Shown one piece after another: positions 36,500 to 45,803 of a stretch of 64,000 bases of DNA (position 1 is its first letter; each line of letters begins with the position of its first letter). The notes below the pieces were generated by a model. The model had not been told where the DNA came from, ran no database searches, and was given only the letters and a program-made list of their open reading frames with translations. Position numbers and translations under genes: made by a program. Source of the stretch: JAFIEN01 sp051859505 (lineage in GTDB: Bacteria; Pseudomonadota; Alphaproteobacteria; Rhodobacterales; Rhodobacteraceae); NCBI GenBank assembly GCA_051859505.1, contig JBHYFN010000012.1, forward strand, positions 37,803 to 101,802. The letters are read 5' to 3'.

Positions 36500-37546
36500 G
36501 TGACGCAAGCCGCCGAGATCGAGGCCAGAAGCATCGGCAAGATGTTCGGCAGTTTTGCCGCGCTGTCGGATGTCAGCTTCACCATCGGCCGGGGCGAGTT
36601 CCTGACGCTGCTTGGCCCCTCGGGATCCGGCAAGACCACGTTCCTCACGCTTCTGGCCGGGTTCGAGGCGCCCACCTCGGGCCAGCTTCTGCTGGACGGG
36701 CGCAACCTGACCGCCACCCCGCCCGAGGCGCGCGGTTTCGGCATGGTGTTTCAGGGCTATGCGCTGTTTCCGCATATGACGGCCGAGGAAAACATCGCCT
36801 TCCCCCTGAAGGTGCAGAAACGCTCGGCCTCGGAAATCCGCGCCCGCGTCGCCGCGATGATCGAGCTGATGGGCCTTGGCGGACATGGCCACAAGCGCCC
36901 CTCGGGCCTGTCGGGCGGCCAGCAGCAGCGCGTGGCGCTGGCCCGCGCGCTGGCCTATGAGCCCCCCGTCCTGCTGCTTGACGAACCCTTCTCGGCGCTG
37001 GACAAGAACCTGCGCGGCCAGATGCAGGACGAGGTCCGCCGCCTGCACCGCGAGCTTGGCACGACCTTCGTCTTCGTCACCCATGACCAGAGCGAGGCGC
37101 TGGCGCTCTCCTCCCGCGTGGCGATTTTCGAGAAGGGCCGGCTGCAGCAGATCGCCCCCCCGCGCGAGGTCTATGAGGCGCCCGCCAACCGCTTTGTCGC
37201 CGAATTCCTGGGCGATATCAACATCCTGCCGGTCGAGGGCGACAGCAGCGCCCCCCGAATCGAGGGCCGCCCCGTGACGATCAGGAGCACGAGTAATGGC
37301 ACGGGCGATCTGGCGCTGCGGCCCGAATACATGGGGCTGACCGCGACCGAGCCTGCAGAGGGCAACGCCCTGCCCGCCCAACTGGCCGACCTGACCTATC
37401 AGGGCGCCGAGACGCGGCTCACGCTCACCACCCGCGGCGGCCTGCCGCTGACCCTGCGCCTGCCCACGGCACAGCTTCCCGAAGGGCTTGCCCCCGGAGC
37501 CGAGGTCTGGGCCACCTGGGAGGCCGAGCGCGGATTTCGATTGTAA
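36500..37546 (+). CDS. ABC transporter ATP-binding protein, PotA/spermidine type
   Basis: A 348-residue ATPase of the polyamine/iron/sulfate class. Walker A GPSGSGKTT, Q-loop VFQGYALFPHMT, signature LSGGQQQRVALARAL, Walker B VLLLDEPFSALD and switch FVTHDQSEAL are intact. A C-terminal TOBE domain starts at about residue 240. The start is GTG at 36500 with GGGAAAGAGA upstream. The binding protein and two permeases follow, completing an importer probably for a cationic or guanidino substrate of the adjacent operon. Confidence 0.93.
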   Translation: MTQAAEIEARSIGKMFGSFAALSDVSFTIGRGEFLTLLGPSGSGKTTFLTLLAGFEAPTSGQLLLDGRNLTATPPEARGFGMVFQGYALFPHMTAEENIAFPLKVQKRSASEIRARVAAMIELMGLGGHGHKRPSGLSGGQQQRVALARALAYEPPVLLLDEPFSALDKNLRGQMQDEVRRLHRELGTTFVFVTHDQSEALALSSRVAIFEKGRLQQIAPPREVYEAPANRFVAEFLGDINILPVEGDSSAPRIEGRPVTIRSTSNGTGDLALRPEYMGLTATEPAEGNALPAQLADLTYQGAETRLTLTTRGGLPLTLRLPTAQLPEGLAPGAEVWATWEAERGFRL

Positions 37547-37601
37547 GGCGCCGGGGCGTGACACCCCCGGCTAGGTTCCAGACACCAACAGGGAGACGGC
37601 A

Positions 37602-38717
37602 ATGAACGGACCATTCCAGAAAGACTGCCTCGACATCCTCAAGACGAAACTCGAGCGCGGCCAGATCTCGCGCCGCGATTTCACCCTCGGGCTGTCGATG
37701 CTCATGGGCACCAGTGCGCTGGGCCTCAGCGCCGGACAGGCACAGGCGCAATCGGGCGAACTTGTCTTCGTCAACTGGGGCGGCGATGCCGGCCCCTCCT
37801 ATGACGCGGCCTATGGCCAGGGCTTCCAGACCGTGACCGGCATCGTGGTCCGTCAGGACGGCTCGGGCCCGACCGAAGGCGCCATCGCGGCGCAGGTCGA
37901 AAGCGGCAACCCGGCCTGGGATATCGTCGACGTCGATCCCTTCTCGGCCGAGACGCTGGGCAAGGCGGGCATGATGGAGCCGATCGACTATGACGTGGTC
38001 GATCGCGGCAAGATGCGCGAAGGCTTCGGCTGGCCCTACTCGGCCTCCAGCTATTTCTACAGCTACATCATCGCCTATGACAAAACCCGCTTCGGGGATG
38101 ATCCGCCCAAGTCGATGGCCGACTTCTTTGACGTCGAGAAATATCCCGGCAAGCGCGCCATGTACAAATGGGGCGCGGGCATGTGGGAAGCGGCCCTTCT
38201 GGCCGATGGCGTGGCCAAGGAAGACCTCTATCCGCTTGACCTTGACCGGGCCCATGCCAAGCTTGACGCCTTCAAGGAACATGTCGTGGCCTTCTGGGGC
38301 GGCGGCGCGGAAAGCCAGTCGCTGCTCTTGGAGGGCGAGGCCAGCATGGCCATCGTCTGGTCCACCCGCGCCAAGCTGATCGAAGAGGATTCGGGCGGCG
38401 ATATCGGCTTCATCTGGGACGAAGGCCTTGTGGCGCCCGGCGCCATGGGCGTGGTCAAGGGCAACCCCGGCGGGGCGGCTGCGGCGATGGATTTCATCGC
38501 CTTCGCGCAGGAACCCGTCCGCCAGCTGGTGATGTTCGAAATGATGGGCCAGGGCCCCGCCAACCCCGAAACCGACGCCCTGCTGCCGCCCGAAGAGGCG
38601 CGCTTCAACCCGGTCGACCCGGCCAATTTCGCGGTGCAGGTGCCCCTCGACATGGCCTGGTACGAAGAAAACTACGGCCCGGCGCTGGACGAATTCCTCG
38701 CCATCATCTCGGCCTGA
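37602..38717 (+). CDS. ABC transporter substrate-binding protein, PotD type
   Basis: A 371-residue periplasmic binding protein. The N-terminus is long, with SRRDF (about residues 23-27) followed by a weakly hydrophobic stretch and AQA-Q, a likely twin-arginine signal. The mature part begins GELVFVNWGGD, typical of PotD/spermidine-putrescine binders, and includes YDKTRFGDDPPKSMADFFD. ATG 37602 follows GGGAGACGGCA. It lies 55 bases after the ATPase gene. Confidence 0.92.
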   Translation: MNGPFQKDCLDILKTKLERGQISRRDFTLGLSMLMGTSALGLSAGQAQAQSGELVFVNWGGDAGPSYDAAYGQGFQTVTGIVVRQDGSGPTEGAIAAQVESGNPAWDIVDVDPFSAETLGKAGMMEPIDYDVVDRGKMREGFGWPYSASSYFYSYIIAYDKTRFGDDPPKSMADFFDVEKYPGKRAMYKWGAGMWEAALLADGVAKEDLYPLDLDRAHAKLDAFKEHVVAFWGGGAESQSLLLEGEASMAIVWSTRAKLIEEDSGGDIGFIWDEGLVAPGAMGVVKGNPGGAAAAMDFIAFAQEPVRQLVMFEMMGQGPANPETDALLPPEEARFNPVDPANFAVQVPLDMAWYEENYGPALDEFLAIISA

Positions 38718-38766
38718 TGCGACAGGCTGCCGGGCGCGCCCCCGCGCGCCCGGCAGCCGATCCCCG

Positions 38767-39585
38767 ATGACCCAAGCCTCGCGCCACCTCCTCCTGCTCG
38801 GCCCGCTGCTGGCGCTTCTGACGCTGGCCTATCTCGTGCCGTTCCTCGGCGTCATGCGCTGGAGCGTGACGCTGCCCGAACCGGGCCTTGGCCAATACGG
38901 CCGCGCCGTGACCGACCCGCTGATCCAGAGCGTGATCTGGCGCACCTTCCGCATCTGCGCCATCGTCACGCTTTGTGCCGTTTCGGCCGCCTATGTGCTG
39001 GCGCTGATCTGGGTGCGCGCCTCCCCCGCCGTGCGGCTGGTGATCGAGCTTTGCATCTTCATCCCCTTCTGGATCTCGGTCCTGACGCGCGCCTTCGGCT
39101 GGCTGGCCCTTCTGTCGAACCGGGGCCTGATCAACACCTGGCTGCAATCGCTGGGCATCCTGTCCGAACCGCTGACCATGGTGCGCAACGAATTCGGCGT
39201 GATCCTCGGCATGGTGCATTTCCTGATCCCCTTCGCCGTCTTCCCGCTCGCCACCGCCATGCGCAGCGTTGACGAACGCGTCCTTCTGGCCGCGCGCGGA
39301 ATGGGGGCCTCGCGGACGCGGATCTTCTGGCAGGTCTTCGTGCCGATGACGCGGACCGGCATCCTTGGCGCGGCCCTTCTGGTCTTTGTCTTCGCGCTTG
39401 GCTTCTTCGTCACGCCAGCGATCCTCGGCGGCGGGCGCAGCGTCCTTGTGGCGGAACTGATCTACCTGCGCATCTTCCAAAGCCCCGACTGGGGCCTTGG
39501 TGCGGCGATCAGCGTGATCCTGATGCTCTGCGTCGGCGCGCTTCTGGGGATCATGCTGAAACTGACCGGGAGCAAGGGCCGATGA
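38767..39585 (+). CDS. ABC transporter permease, PotB type
   Basis: A 272-residue permease with six predicted helices. The EAA loop is around AARGMGASRTRIFWQVFVPMT (about residues 176-196). The first helix is LLLLGPLLALLTLAYLVPFLGV. It lies 49 bases after the binding-protein gene; the stop overlaps the next start (ATGA). It pairs with the PotC-type permease. Confidence 0.92.
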   Translation: MTQASRHLLLLGPLLALLTLAYLVPFLGVMRWSVTLPEPGLGQYGRAVTDPLIQSVIWRTFRICAIVTLCAVSAAYVLALIWVRASPAVRLVIELCIFIPFWISVLTRAFGWLALLSNRGLINTWLQSLGILSEPLTMVRNEFGVILGMVHFLIPFAVFPLATAMRSVDERVLLAARGMGASRTRIFWQVFVPMTRTGILGAALLVFVFALGFFVTPAILGGGRSVLVAELIYLRIFQSPDWGLGAAISVILMLCVGALLGIMLKLTGSKGR

Positions 39586-40400
39586 CCATGCTGCGCCCCG
39601 GCGCCCTCACCCTGACATTGGCCGCCCTCATCGCGGTCTTCCTGCTGATGCCGCTGATCGCGGTGGTGCCGGTCAGCTTCACCCCGAACCGCTTCCTCTC
39701 GATCCCCTCGGGCGAATGGTCGCTGCGCCACTACCAGGCGCTGATCGACAATCCGGCCTGGGGCCAGGGCATCTGGATGTCGATCCGCATCGGCCTTGTC
39801 GCCTCGCTCTTTGCCACAGCGCTGGCGGCGGCCTTCGCGCTGGGGATCTGGATGCTGCAGCCGCGGTTTTCGGGCGCGCTGATGGGGCTGGCACTCCTGC
39901 CGATGGTGGCCCCGCCCGTGGTCTCGGCGCTGACGCTCTATTTCTTCCTGATCAACCTCTCGAACCTCAACGGGGTGATCGCCTATGACCGCTGGGGCGG
40001 CGTGGCGGTGGCCCATGCGGTGATGGTCGCGCCCTTCGCCGTGGTGCTGATCAGCGTGGCGCTGTCGCAACTCGACCGCCGGATCGACATGGCGGCCCGC
40101 TCGATGGGAGCCGGCCTCGGCACCCGCATCTTCCGCGTGATCCTGCCCAACATCCGCTTCAGCCTTCTGACCGCGCTCTTCCTCACCTTCGTCCTGTCCT
40201 GGGAGGAGATCGGCGTCACCCTCTTCATCACCTCGGTCCAGGCCGTCACCCTGCCGCGCCTGATGTGGATGGGGCTGCGCGACAATATCGACCCGGCCAT
40301 CGCCGCGATTTCGGTCGTGCTGATCGTGATCGTCGTCCTGTTCATGCTCGCCCGCATCCTGGTCCAGATCCTCCGCCCCCAGCGCCAACCCGATCACTGA
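39582..40400 (+). CDS. ABC transporter permease, PotC type
   Basis: A 272-residue permease with six helices and EAA loop AARSMGAGLGTRIFRVILPNI (about residues 168-188). The start overlaps the upstream permease stop by 4 bases. It is the last gene of the importer; about 90 bases downstream two hairpins (40490-40521) may end the transcript. Confidence 0.92.
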   Translation: MTMLRPGALTLTLAALIAVFLLMPLIAVVPVSFTPNRFLSIPSGEWSLRHYQALIDNPAWGQGIWMSIRIGLVASLFATALAAAFALGIWMLQPRFSGALMGLALLPMVAPPVVSALTLYFFLINLSNLNGVIAYDRWGGVAVAHAVMVAPFAVVLISVALSQLDRRIDMAARSMGAGLGTRIFRVILPNIRFSLLTALFLTFVLSWEEIGVTLFITSVQAVTLPRLMWMGLRDNIDPAIAAISVVLIVIVVLFMLARILVQILRPQRQPDH

Positions 40401-40489
40401 CCCGATCACGGACCCGAGCCCTCACTCGGGCACTCATACGGGCGCTGCCCCTCTTCCCGCTTCTTTTGTTTGAAAGTATCCCGGGGGGA

Positions 40490-40521
40490 GGCGCGGCACG
40501 CGCCGGGGGGCAGAGCCCCCC
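40490..40521. terminator. Two adjacent triloop hairpins after the importer
   Basis: GGCGCG-GCA-CGCGCC (40490-40504) is followed at once by GGGGGGC-AGA-GCCCCCC (40505-40521). Both stems are perfect with 3-base loops. They resemble the triple hairpin at 49931-50002. There is no T-run. Confidence 0.5.
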
Positions 40522-40540
40522 TGCCCCCTCGCCGACCGCG

Positions 40541-40562
40541 CGCCGGTTGATCGCCGGTTGAT
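40541..40562. repeat. 11-bp tandem direct repeat upstream of the efflux operon
   Basis: CGCCGGTTGAT occurs twice without gap (40541-40551 and 40552-40562), 44 bases before the ATG of the ABC ATPase. It could be a regulator site or a slippage duplication. Confidence 0.6.
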
Positions 40563-40605
40563 CCTTATCAGTGACGGCACGCACCATGCGCCATAGACTG
40601 GCAGC

Positions 40606-41328
40606 ATGACCCCGCCACCGCCCCCCCTCCCCGTGTTTCGCGCCGAAGGCGTCACCCGCGTCTATCGCACCGGGGCGGTCGAGGTGCAGGCCCTGCGCGG
40701 CGTCGATCTGACCCTGGCCGAGGGCGAGATGGTGGTCCTGCTCGGCGCCTCGGGATCGGGCAAATCCACGCTCGTCAACATCCTCGGCGGGCTCGACCTG
40801 CCCAGCGCGGGGCGGGTCTTCTTCCGCGACCGGGATCTGTCGCAGGCCGATGACCGCGCCCTGACCGAGTTCCGGCGCAACCACGTGGGCTTTGTCTTCC
40901 AGTTCTACAACCTCGTCCCCAGCCTCACCGCGCGCGAGAATGTCGCCCTCGTGACCGAGATCGCCAAGGCCCCGATGACCCCGGAAGAGGCGCTCGACAG
41001 GGTCGGCCTGGCCGCCCGGATGGACCATTTCCCGGCCGAGCTTTCGGGCGGCGAACAGCAGCGCGTCGCCATCGCACGCGCCATCGCCAAGCGGCCCGAC
41101 GTGCTTCTGTGCGACGAACCCACCGGCGCGCTCGACAGCCGGACCGGGGTGCAGGTCCTCGAGGCGCTTTACGAGGTCAACCGCGATCTGGGCACGGCGA
41201 CGGTGCTGATCACCCATAACGCCTCGATCCAGCGGATCGCGCATCGCGTCGTGGTGCTGGCCGATGGCCGGATCCTGCGGGACGAGGCGAACCCGGACCG
41301 CCTCCTGCCGGCAGAGGTCAGCTGGTGA
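40606..41328 (+). CDS. ABC efflux ATP-binding protein (MacB/LolD/DevA-like)
   Basis: A 240-residue ATPase of the MacB/LolD group. Walker A GASGSGKST, Q-loop FVFQFYNLVPSLTARENV (the group's hallmark), signature LSGGEQQRVAIARAI and Walker B VLLCDEPTGALD are intact. Its stop overlaps the permease start (GTGA). With the FtsX-type permease and the adaptor downstream it forms a tripartite export pump; the outer-membrane channel is not encoded here. Confidence 0.92.
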   Translation: MTPPPPPLPVFRAEGVTRVYRTGAVEVQALRGVDLTLAEGEMVVLLGASGSGKSTLVNILGGLDLPSAGRVFFRDRDLSQADDRALTEFRRNHVGFVFQFYNLVPSLTARENVALVTEIAKAPMTPEEALDRVGLAARMDHFPAELSGGEQQRVAIARAIAKRPDVLLCDEPTGALDSRTGVQVLEALYEVNRDLGTATVLITHNASIQRIAHRVVVLADGRILRDEANPDRLLPAEVSW

Positions 41329-43685
41329 GGGCGCTGGATCGCAAGATGCTGCGCGACCTGCGCCGGATCTGGGCGCAGACGCTGGCCATCGCCCTTGTGC
41401 TGGGCTGCGGCATCATGATGCTGGTCGGCGCGCAGGCCACGCAAAAGACCCTGCTGCAGACCCAGGCCGCCTGGTACGAACGCCACCGCTTTGCCGATGT
41501 CTTTGCCGGCGTGGCCCGCGCGCCCCAGGATGTGGTGGCCGAGGCGGCCGCCCTGCCCGGCGTGGCCCAGGCCGAAGGCCGGATCGCCCTGCCGGTCGTG
41601 CTTGATATCGCGGGGATGGAGGAACCGGCGACCGGGCGGGTGCTTTCGCTGCCCGCAGACGGCGCCGCGCTGAACCTGCCCCTGGTGCGCCAGGGCCGGC
41701 TGCCCGATCCGCTCCGCCCCGACGAGGTGGCCCTGAACGAACCCTTCGCCGAAAGGCACGGGCTGGTGCCCGGCAGCCGGATCACCGGCATCCTGAACGG
41801 CCAGCTGCGCGAAATGGAGGTGACGGGCTGGGTTCTCAGCCCCGAATTCGTCTATACGATCGCCCCCGGCGCGATGATGCCCGACGACCGCCGCTTCGGC
41901 CTGATCTGGATGAACGAGAGCGCCGTCGCCGCCGCGATGGACATGGGCGGCGCGGTCAACGAGATCTCGCTGCGGCTGACGCGGGATGCCGACGAACGGC
42001 AGGTGATCGCGGCCCTCGACCGGATCCTCGAGCCCTATGGCGGCACCGGCGCCTATGGCCGCGACCGGCAGGTCTCGCACGCCTTCCTGCAGGGCGAGCT
42101 GCAGCAGCTGGGCGTCATGGCGGCCTATCTGCCTCCGATCTTCCTGATCGTCGCCGCCTTTCTGGTGAACATGGTGCTGGGCCGGCTGATCGCGCTGGAA
42201 CGGGCGCAGATCGGCCTGATGAAGGCCCTGGGCTACAGCCGGGCCGAGATCGCGGGCCATTACATGAAGCTTGCCGCCCTGATCGGGGTGATCGGCGTCA
42301 CGCTGGGCTGGGGCTTCGGCTGGTGGATCGCCGAGGGGATGATCGGCCTTTACGGTGAGTTCTTCCGCTTTCCCTTCATCCTTCGGGACACCGGCACCGG
42401 GGCGCTGGTGCTGTCGGGCGTTCTGGGCATGGCGACGGTGGCGGTCGGCGCGCTGCGGGCGGTCTGGTCCTCGCTGAAACTGCCCCCGGCCGAGGCGATG
42501 CAGCCCCCCGCCCCGCCGACCTTTGCCCGGGGGGCGGCGGACCGTTTTCTGACATGGCTGCGGCTGCGGCAGACGACGATGATGATCTTCCGCTCGATCC
42601 TGCGCTGGCCGGGGCGGGCGGCGATCACGCTGTTCGGCGTCTCGGCCTCGGTCGCGGTGCTGGTGATGTCCTATTTCATCTTCGATTCCATCGACATGCT
42701 GATGGACAGCGTCTTTGGCCAGGCCAACCGCCAGCACATGACCCTGATGCTTGCCGCGCCGCAGACCGAGAGGGCCGTGCTTGATGCGATGACCCTGCCC
42801 GGCGTGATCCGGGCCGAGGGCGGCTATGCCATGCCGGTGCGGCTGTCGAACGGGCATCTGACCCGGCTCAGCGCGCTGCAGGGCCATTACCCGGGCGCCG
42901 AGCTTGCCCGGCTGGTCGATGATGGGGGCCAGGTCGTCGCCCTGCCCTCCGAGGGGGTGATCCTGCCCGACATGCTGGCCCGCGCGCTGGACCTTGCCGC
43001 CGGCGAGGTGCTGCGGATCGAGATGCTGGCCCCCCCGCGCGAGGTGCTGACCCTGCCGGTCGCGGCGGTCATTCCGCAGGGCATGGGGCAAGAGGCGCAT
43101 ATCGGCGCGGCCGCGCTTTTCGCCGCGATGGACAGCGTGCCGCAGGTCAACATGATCCACCTCGCGCTTGACCCCGATCACCTGCCCGCGCTGCATGAGG
43201 CGATCAAGGCCACGCCCGCCGTCGCCGGCCTGTCGGACTGGGCCGAGGTCCGCCGCCAGTTCGACGCCACCCTCAGCGAAAGCCTGCTGACCATGGGCGC
43301 GATCTATACGCTGATCGGCGTGCTGATCGCCATCGGCGTGGTCTATAACGCCGCGCGGATCCAGCTGTCGGAACGCAGCTACGAACTGGCCAGCCTGCGG
43401 GTTCTGGGCTTCAGCCGGGGCGAGGTCGCCTTCGTTCTGGTGGGCGAGATGATGCTGCTGACCCTGATCGCCATTCCGATCGGCTGGGTCGTGGGCACAT
43501 GGCTGGCGGTCGGGCTGGTGGGGGCGATGTCCACCGATCTGGTGCAGATCCCGTTCCACATCACCCGGCGCACCTATGCGCTGGCGGCGGTGGCGGTGTT
43601 CCTTGCGGCGCTGGCTTCGGTCATGATGGTGCGGCGGCGGCTGGACCGGGTGGATCTGGCGATGGCGCTCAAGGCGCGGGATTGA
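41325..43685 (+). CDS. FtsX-like ABC efflux permease
   Basis: A 786-residue permease with two FtsX repeats. One N-terminal helix (about residues 15-37) precedes a large periplasmic domain. Three helices follow at about 260-375, then a second helix/periplasmic unit (from about 420), and three final helices from about 650 to 775. This duplicated layout is that of lipoprotein or substrate exporters lacking a fused ATPase. GTG start at 41325 overlapping the ATPase stop. The adaptor gene follows after 15 bases. The cargo is unknown. Confidence 0.88.
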   Translation: MRALDRKMLRDLRRIWAQTLAIALVLGCGIMMLVGAQATQKTLLQTQAAWYERHRFADVFAGVARAPQDVVAEAAALPGVAQAEGRIALPVVLDIAGMEEPATGRVLSLPADGAALNLPLVRQGRLPDPLRPDEVALNEPFAERHGLVPGSRITGILNGQLREMEVTGWVLSPEFVYTIAPGAMMPDDRRFGLIWMNESAVAAAMDMGGAVNEISLRLTRDADERQVIAALDRILEPYGGTGAYGRDRQVSHAFLQGELQQLGVMAAYLPPIFLIVAAFLVNMVLGRLIALERAQIGLMKALGYSRAEIAGHYMKLAALIGVIGVTLGWGFGWWIAEGMIGLYGEFFRFPFILRDTGTGALVLSGVLGMATVAVGALRAVWSSLKLPPAEAMQPPAPPTFARGAADRFLTWLRLRQTTMMIFRSILRWPGRAAITLFGVSASVAVLVMSYFIFDSIDMLMDSVFGQANRQHMTLMLAAPQTERAVLDAMTLPGVIRAEGGYAMPVRLSNGHLTRLSALQGHYPGAELARLVDDGGQVVALPSEGVILPDMLARALDLAAGEVLRIEMLAPPREVLTLPVAAVIPQGMGQEAHIGAAALFAAMDSVPQVNMIHLALDPDHLPALHEAIKATPAVAGLSDWAEVRRQFDATLSESLLTMGAIYTLIGVLIAIGVVYNAARIQLSERSYELASLRVLGFSRGEVAFVLVGEMMLLTLIAIPIGWVVGTWLAVGLVGAMSTDLVQIPFHITRRTYALAAVAVFLAALASVMMVRRRLDRVDLAMALKARD

Positions 43686-43700
43686 GGGAAGGGGAAGGCC

Positions 43701-44912
43701 ATGTCGCTGATGCGCAAGCTGGGGATCGGACTGGGCGGGATCGGCCTTGCCGGGGCGCTGGTCTGGGCGCTCTGGCCGCAGCCCACGGCTGTCGATCTGG
43801 CCCCGGTGATCCGCGCGCCGATGCAGGGCGTCGTGGCGGCGCAGGGCGTGACGCGGGTGCGCGCGCCCTATGCGATCACGGCACCGATCAGCGGCACGAC
43901 CACCCGCTCGCCCGTCGAGGTGGGCGACAGCGTCATCGCCGGGCAGACCGAGGTGGCCGTGATCCAGCCCGCCGACCCCGCGTTGATGGATGCCCGCAGC
44001 AGGGCACAGGCCGAAGCCGCCGTGGCCGAGGCCGAGGCGGCGGTCGCGCTGGCCGAGGCCAACCTGATGCAGGCCGACAGCGCGCTCGCCCATTCGCAGG
44101 GCGAACTGGACCGCGCCGTGGCACTGGCCGACCGGGGGCTGATCGCGCGGCGGATGCTCGAGGATATCCAGGCCTCGCACGAGGCGACGCGGCAGGCGCG
44201 GCAGGCGGCGCAATCGCAGGTCGATCTGCACCGCGCCTCGCTGGCGCGGGCCGAGGCGCAGCTGATGGGGCCGGTCTCGCCGCTGGATCCGCGCGCAGAG
44301 CCGGGCGAATGCTGCCTGCGCCTGCTTGCGCCGCAGACGGGCATCGTCCTCGAGGTGACGGACCGCAGCGCCCGCCCGGTGCAGGCCGGCAGCCCGCTTC
44401 TGGTGATCGGCAATCTCGACGACATGGAGATCGAGCTTGACCTGCTCTCGGCCGATGCCGTCCGCGTGCCCGAGGGCGCAAGGGCCGAGGTGGACCGCTG
44501 GGGCGGCGAGGGCCTTCTCGAGGCGCGGCTGCGCCGGATCGAGCCCGCCGCCTTCACCCGCGTCTCGGCGCTGGGGATCGAGGAACAGCGGGTGCGCCTG
44601 CGGCTTGACCTCCTGACCCCGCCCGAGGACCGGCCCGGTCTGGGCGAGGGGTTCCGGGTGCACCTGCGCCTGATCCTCTGGGAAGAGGAGGCGGTGCTAC
44701 AGGTGCCGCAGGCCGCCCTGTTCCGGCAGGGCGAGGGCTGGGCCCTGTTCACCGAGGTCGAGGGGCGGGCCGTCCTGACGCCGGTGGTGATCGGGCGGCA
44801 ATCGGGCGGGCAGGCGGAACTGCTGGAGGGCCCGCCCGAGGGAGCGCAGGTCGTGCTCTACCCCGCAAGCAGCCTGAGCGACGGCGCCGCGATCCGCCCC
44901 CGCGAGGGCTGA
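43701..44912 (+). CDS. HlyD/RND-type periplasmic adaptor protein
   Basis: A 403-residue membrane fusion protein. An N-terminal membrane helix (about residues 5-25) anchors it. A split lipoyl domain (APISGTTTRSPVEVGDSVIAGQ and later LLAPQTGIVLEVTDRSARPVQAGSPL) flanks a coiled-coil hairpin of about residues 92-185, rich in Ala/Glu heptads. The beta-barrel and membrane-proximal domains follow. ATG 43701 has GGGGAAGG upstream. It bridges the permease to an outer-membrane channel. Confidence 0.9.
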   Translation: MSLMRKLGIGLGGIGLAGALVWALWPQPTAVDLAPVIRAPMQGVVAAQGVTRVRAPYAITAPISGTTTRSPVEVGDSVIAGQTEVAVIQPADPALMDARSRAQAEAAVAEAEAAVALAEANLMQADSALAHSQGELDRAVALADRGLIARRMLEDIQASHEATRQARQAAQSQVDLHRASLARAEAQLMGPVSPLDPRAEPGECCLRLLAPQTGIVLEVTDRSARPVQAGSPLLVIGNLDDMEIELDLLSADAVRVPEGARAEVDRWGGEGLLEARLRRIEPAAFTRVSALGIEEQRVRLRLDLLTPPEDRPGLGEGFRVHLRLILWEEEAVLQVPQAALFRQGEGWALFTEVEGRAVLTPVVIGRQSGGQAELLEGPPEGAQVVLYPASSLSDGAAIRPREG

Positions 44913-45002
44913 AGGCCCCTCTTGCAACACCCGCCCGGCCGTGCCTGCCGCCGCACCCCGTGACTGCCGCTTGACGAAGGCGGCAGGCGGGGTTTACCAA
45001 AT

Positions 45003-45013
45003 TGGTCAGATCA
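45003..45013. promoter_or_regulatory. Candidate FadR-type operator
   Basis: TGGTCAGATCA fits the FadR-subfamily consensus TNGTNNNACNA with one mismatch and lies 73 bases before the GntR regulator start. It partly overlaps the dyad ACCAA-A-TTGGT at 44996-45006. Autoregulation of the regulator and sugar-acid operon would be expected. Confidence 0.4.
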
Positions 45014-45086
45014 CTAAACCAGTCGGCCGCGCCCTGCGGCAGGCAGCCAGACCGGGGGAGGGGCCGAGATACTCGGGGACCGGGAT

Positions 45087-45803
45087 GTGAAGCAGATCGT
45101 CAAGACCGGCGTGTCCGATCAGATGGTGGATCAGCTTCTTGGCTTCATCAAGGCCGGGCGGCTGCAACCGGGCGACCGGCTGCCGTCGGAGCGCGATCTG
45201 GCCGAACGCTTTGGCGTGAGCCGCCCCAGCCTGCGCGAGGCGATGCGGGCGCTGTCGGTGCTGGGTGTGGTCGAGGTGCGCCACGGCGGCGGCGCTTTCG
45301 TCACCGCGATGCAGGCGGTCGACATGCTCAAGCCGTTCAACATGTTCCTGTCGCTGTCCGATGTCTCGATCGAAAAGCTCTACGAGGCGCGCAGCTTCAT
45401 CGAGGGCGAGATCTGCGCCCTTGCCGCCGCCCGTGCCGAACCTGCGCTTTGTGACGCGCTCGAGGCGATGATCGCCGAACAGCTGCAGGTGATCGAGGAT
45501 GTGGATGCCTATATGGCGGCCGATTCGCGGTTTCACGCACGGCTGGCCGAGGTTTCGGAAAACCCGTTTCTCGCGCGGGCGGCGCAAAGCCTGAATGTGC
45601 TGGGGATCGAGTTCCGCCGCGCCTCGGCCGAGCGCGGCCATGCCCAGGGCCGCTCGATCGAGGATCACCGCCGCATCCTCGCAGCGCTGCGCGCCCGCGA
45701 CCCCGAGGCCGCCCGCGCCGCCGGGCAGGCGCATATGCAGCAGGTCTATGCCACCACCCGCCGCGCGCTGGATGCAGGCGGGCAGACGAAGGAGCCGTCA
45801 TGA
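45087..45803 (+). CDS. GntR-family regulator, FadR subfamily
   Basis: A 238-residue regulator with an N-terminal winged helix (LQPGDRLPSERDLAERFGVSRPSLREAMRALSVLGVVEVRHGGGAFV, about residues 26-72) and a C-terminal FCD ligand domain, with metal-binding His candidates in DSRFHARLAE and the IEDHRRI segment. FCD regulators usually sense organic or sugar acids. Start is GTG 45087. The stop overlaps the next gene by 4 bases, so the regulator is first in the operon it probably represses. Confidence 0.92.
   Translation: MKQIVKTGVSDQMVDQLLGFIKAGRLQPGDRLPSERDLAERFGVSRPSLREAMRALSVLGVVEVRHGGGAFVTAMQAVDMLKPFNMFLSLSDVSIEKLYEARSFIEGEICALAAARAEPALCDALEAMIAEQLQVIEDVDAYMAADSRFHARLAEVSENPFLARAAQSLNVLGIEFRRASAERGHAQGRSIEDHRRILAALRARDPEAARAAGQAHMQQVYATTRRALDAGGQTKEPS

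Noticed and set aside
41169..44663. 1164-codon open frame antisense to the efflux permease and adaptor
   Set aside because: Composition (His/Arg/Gln/Asp-rich) is that of a shadow frame in GC-rich DNA; the sense strand encodes three well-supported proteins.
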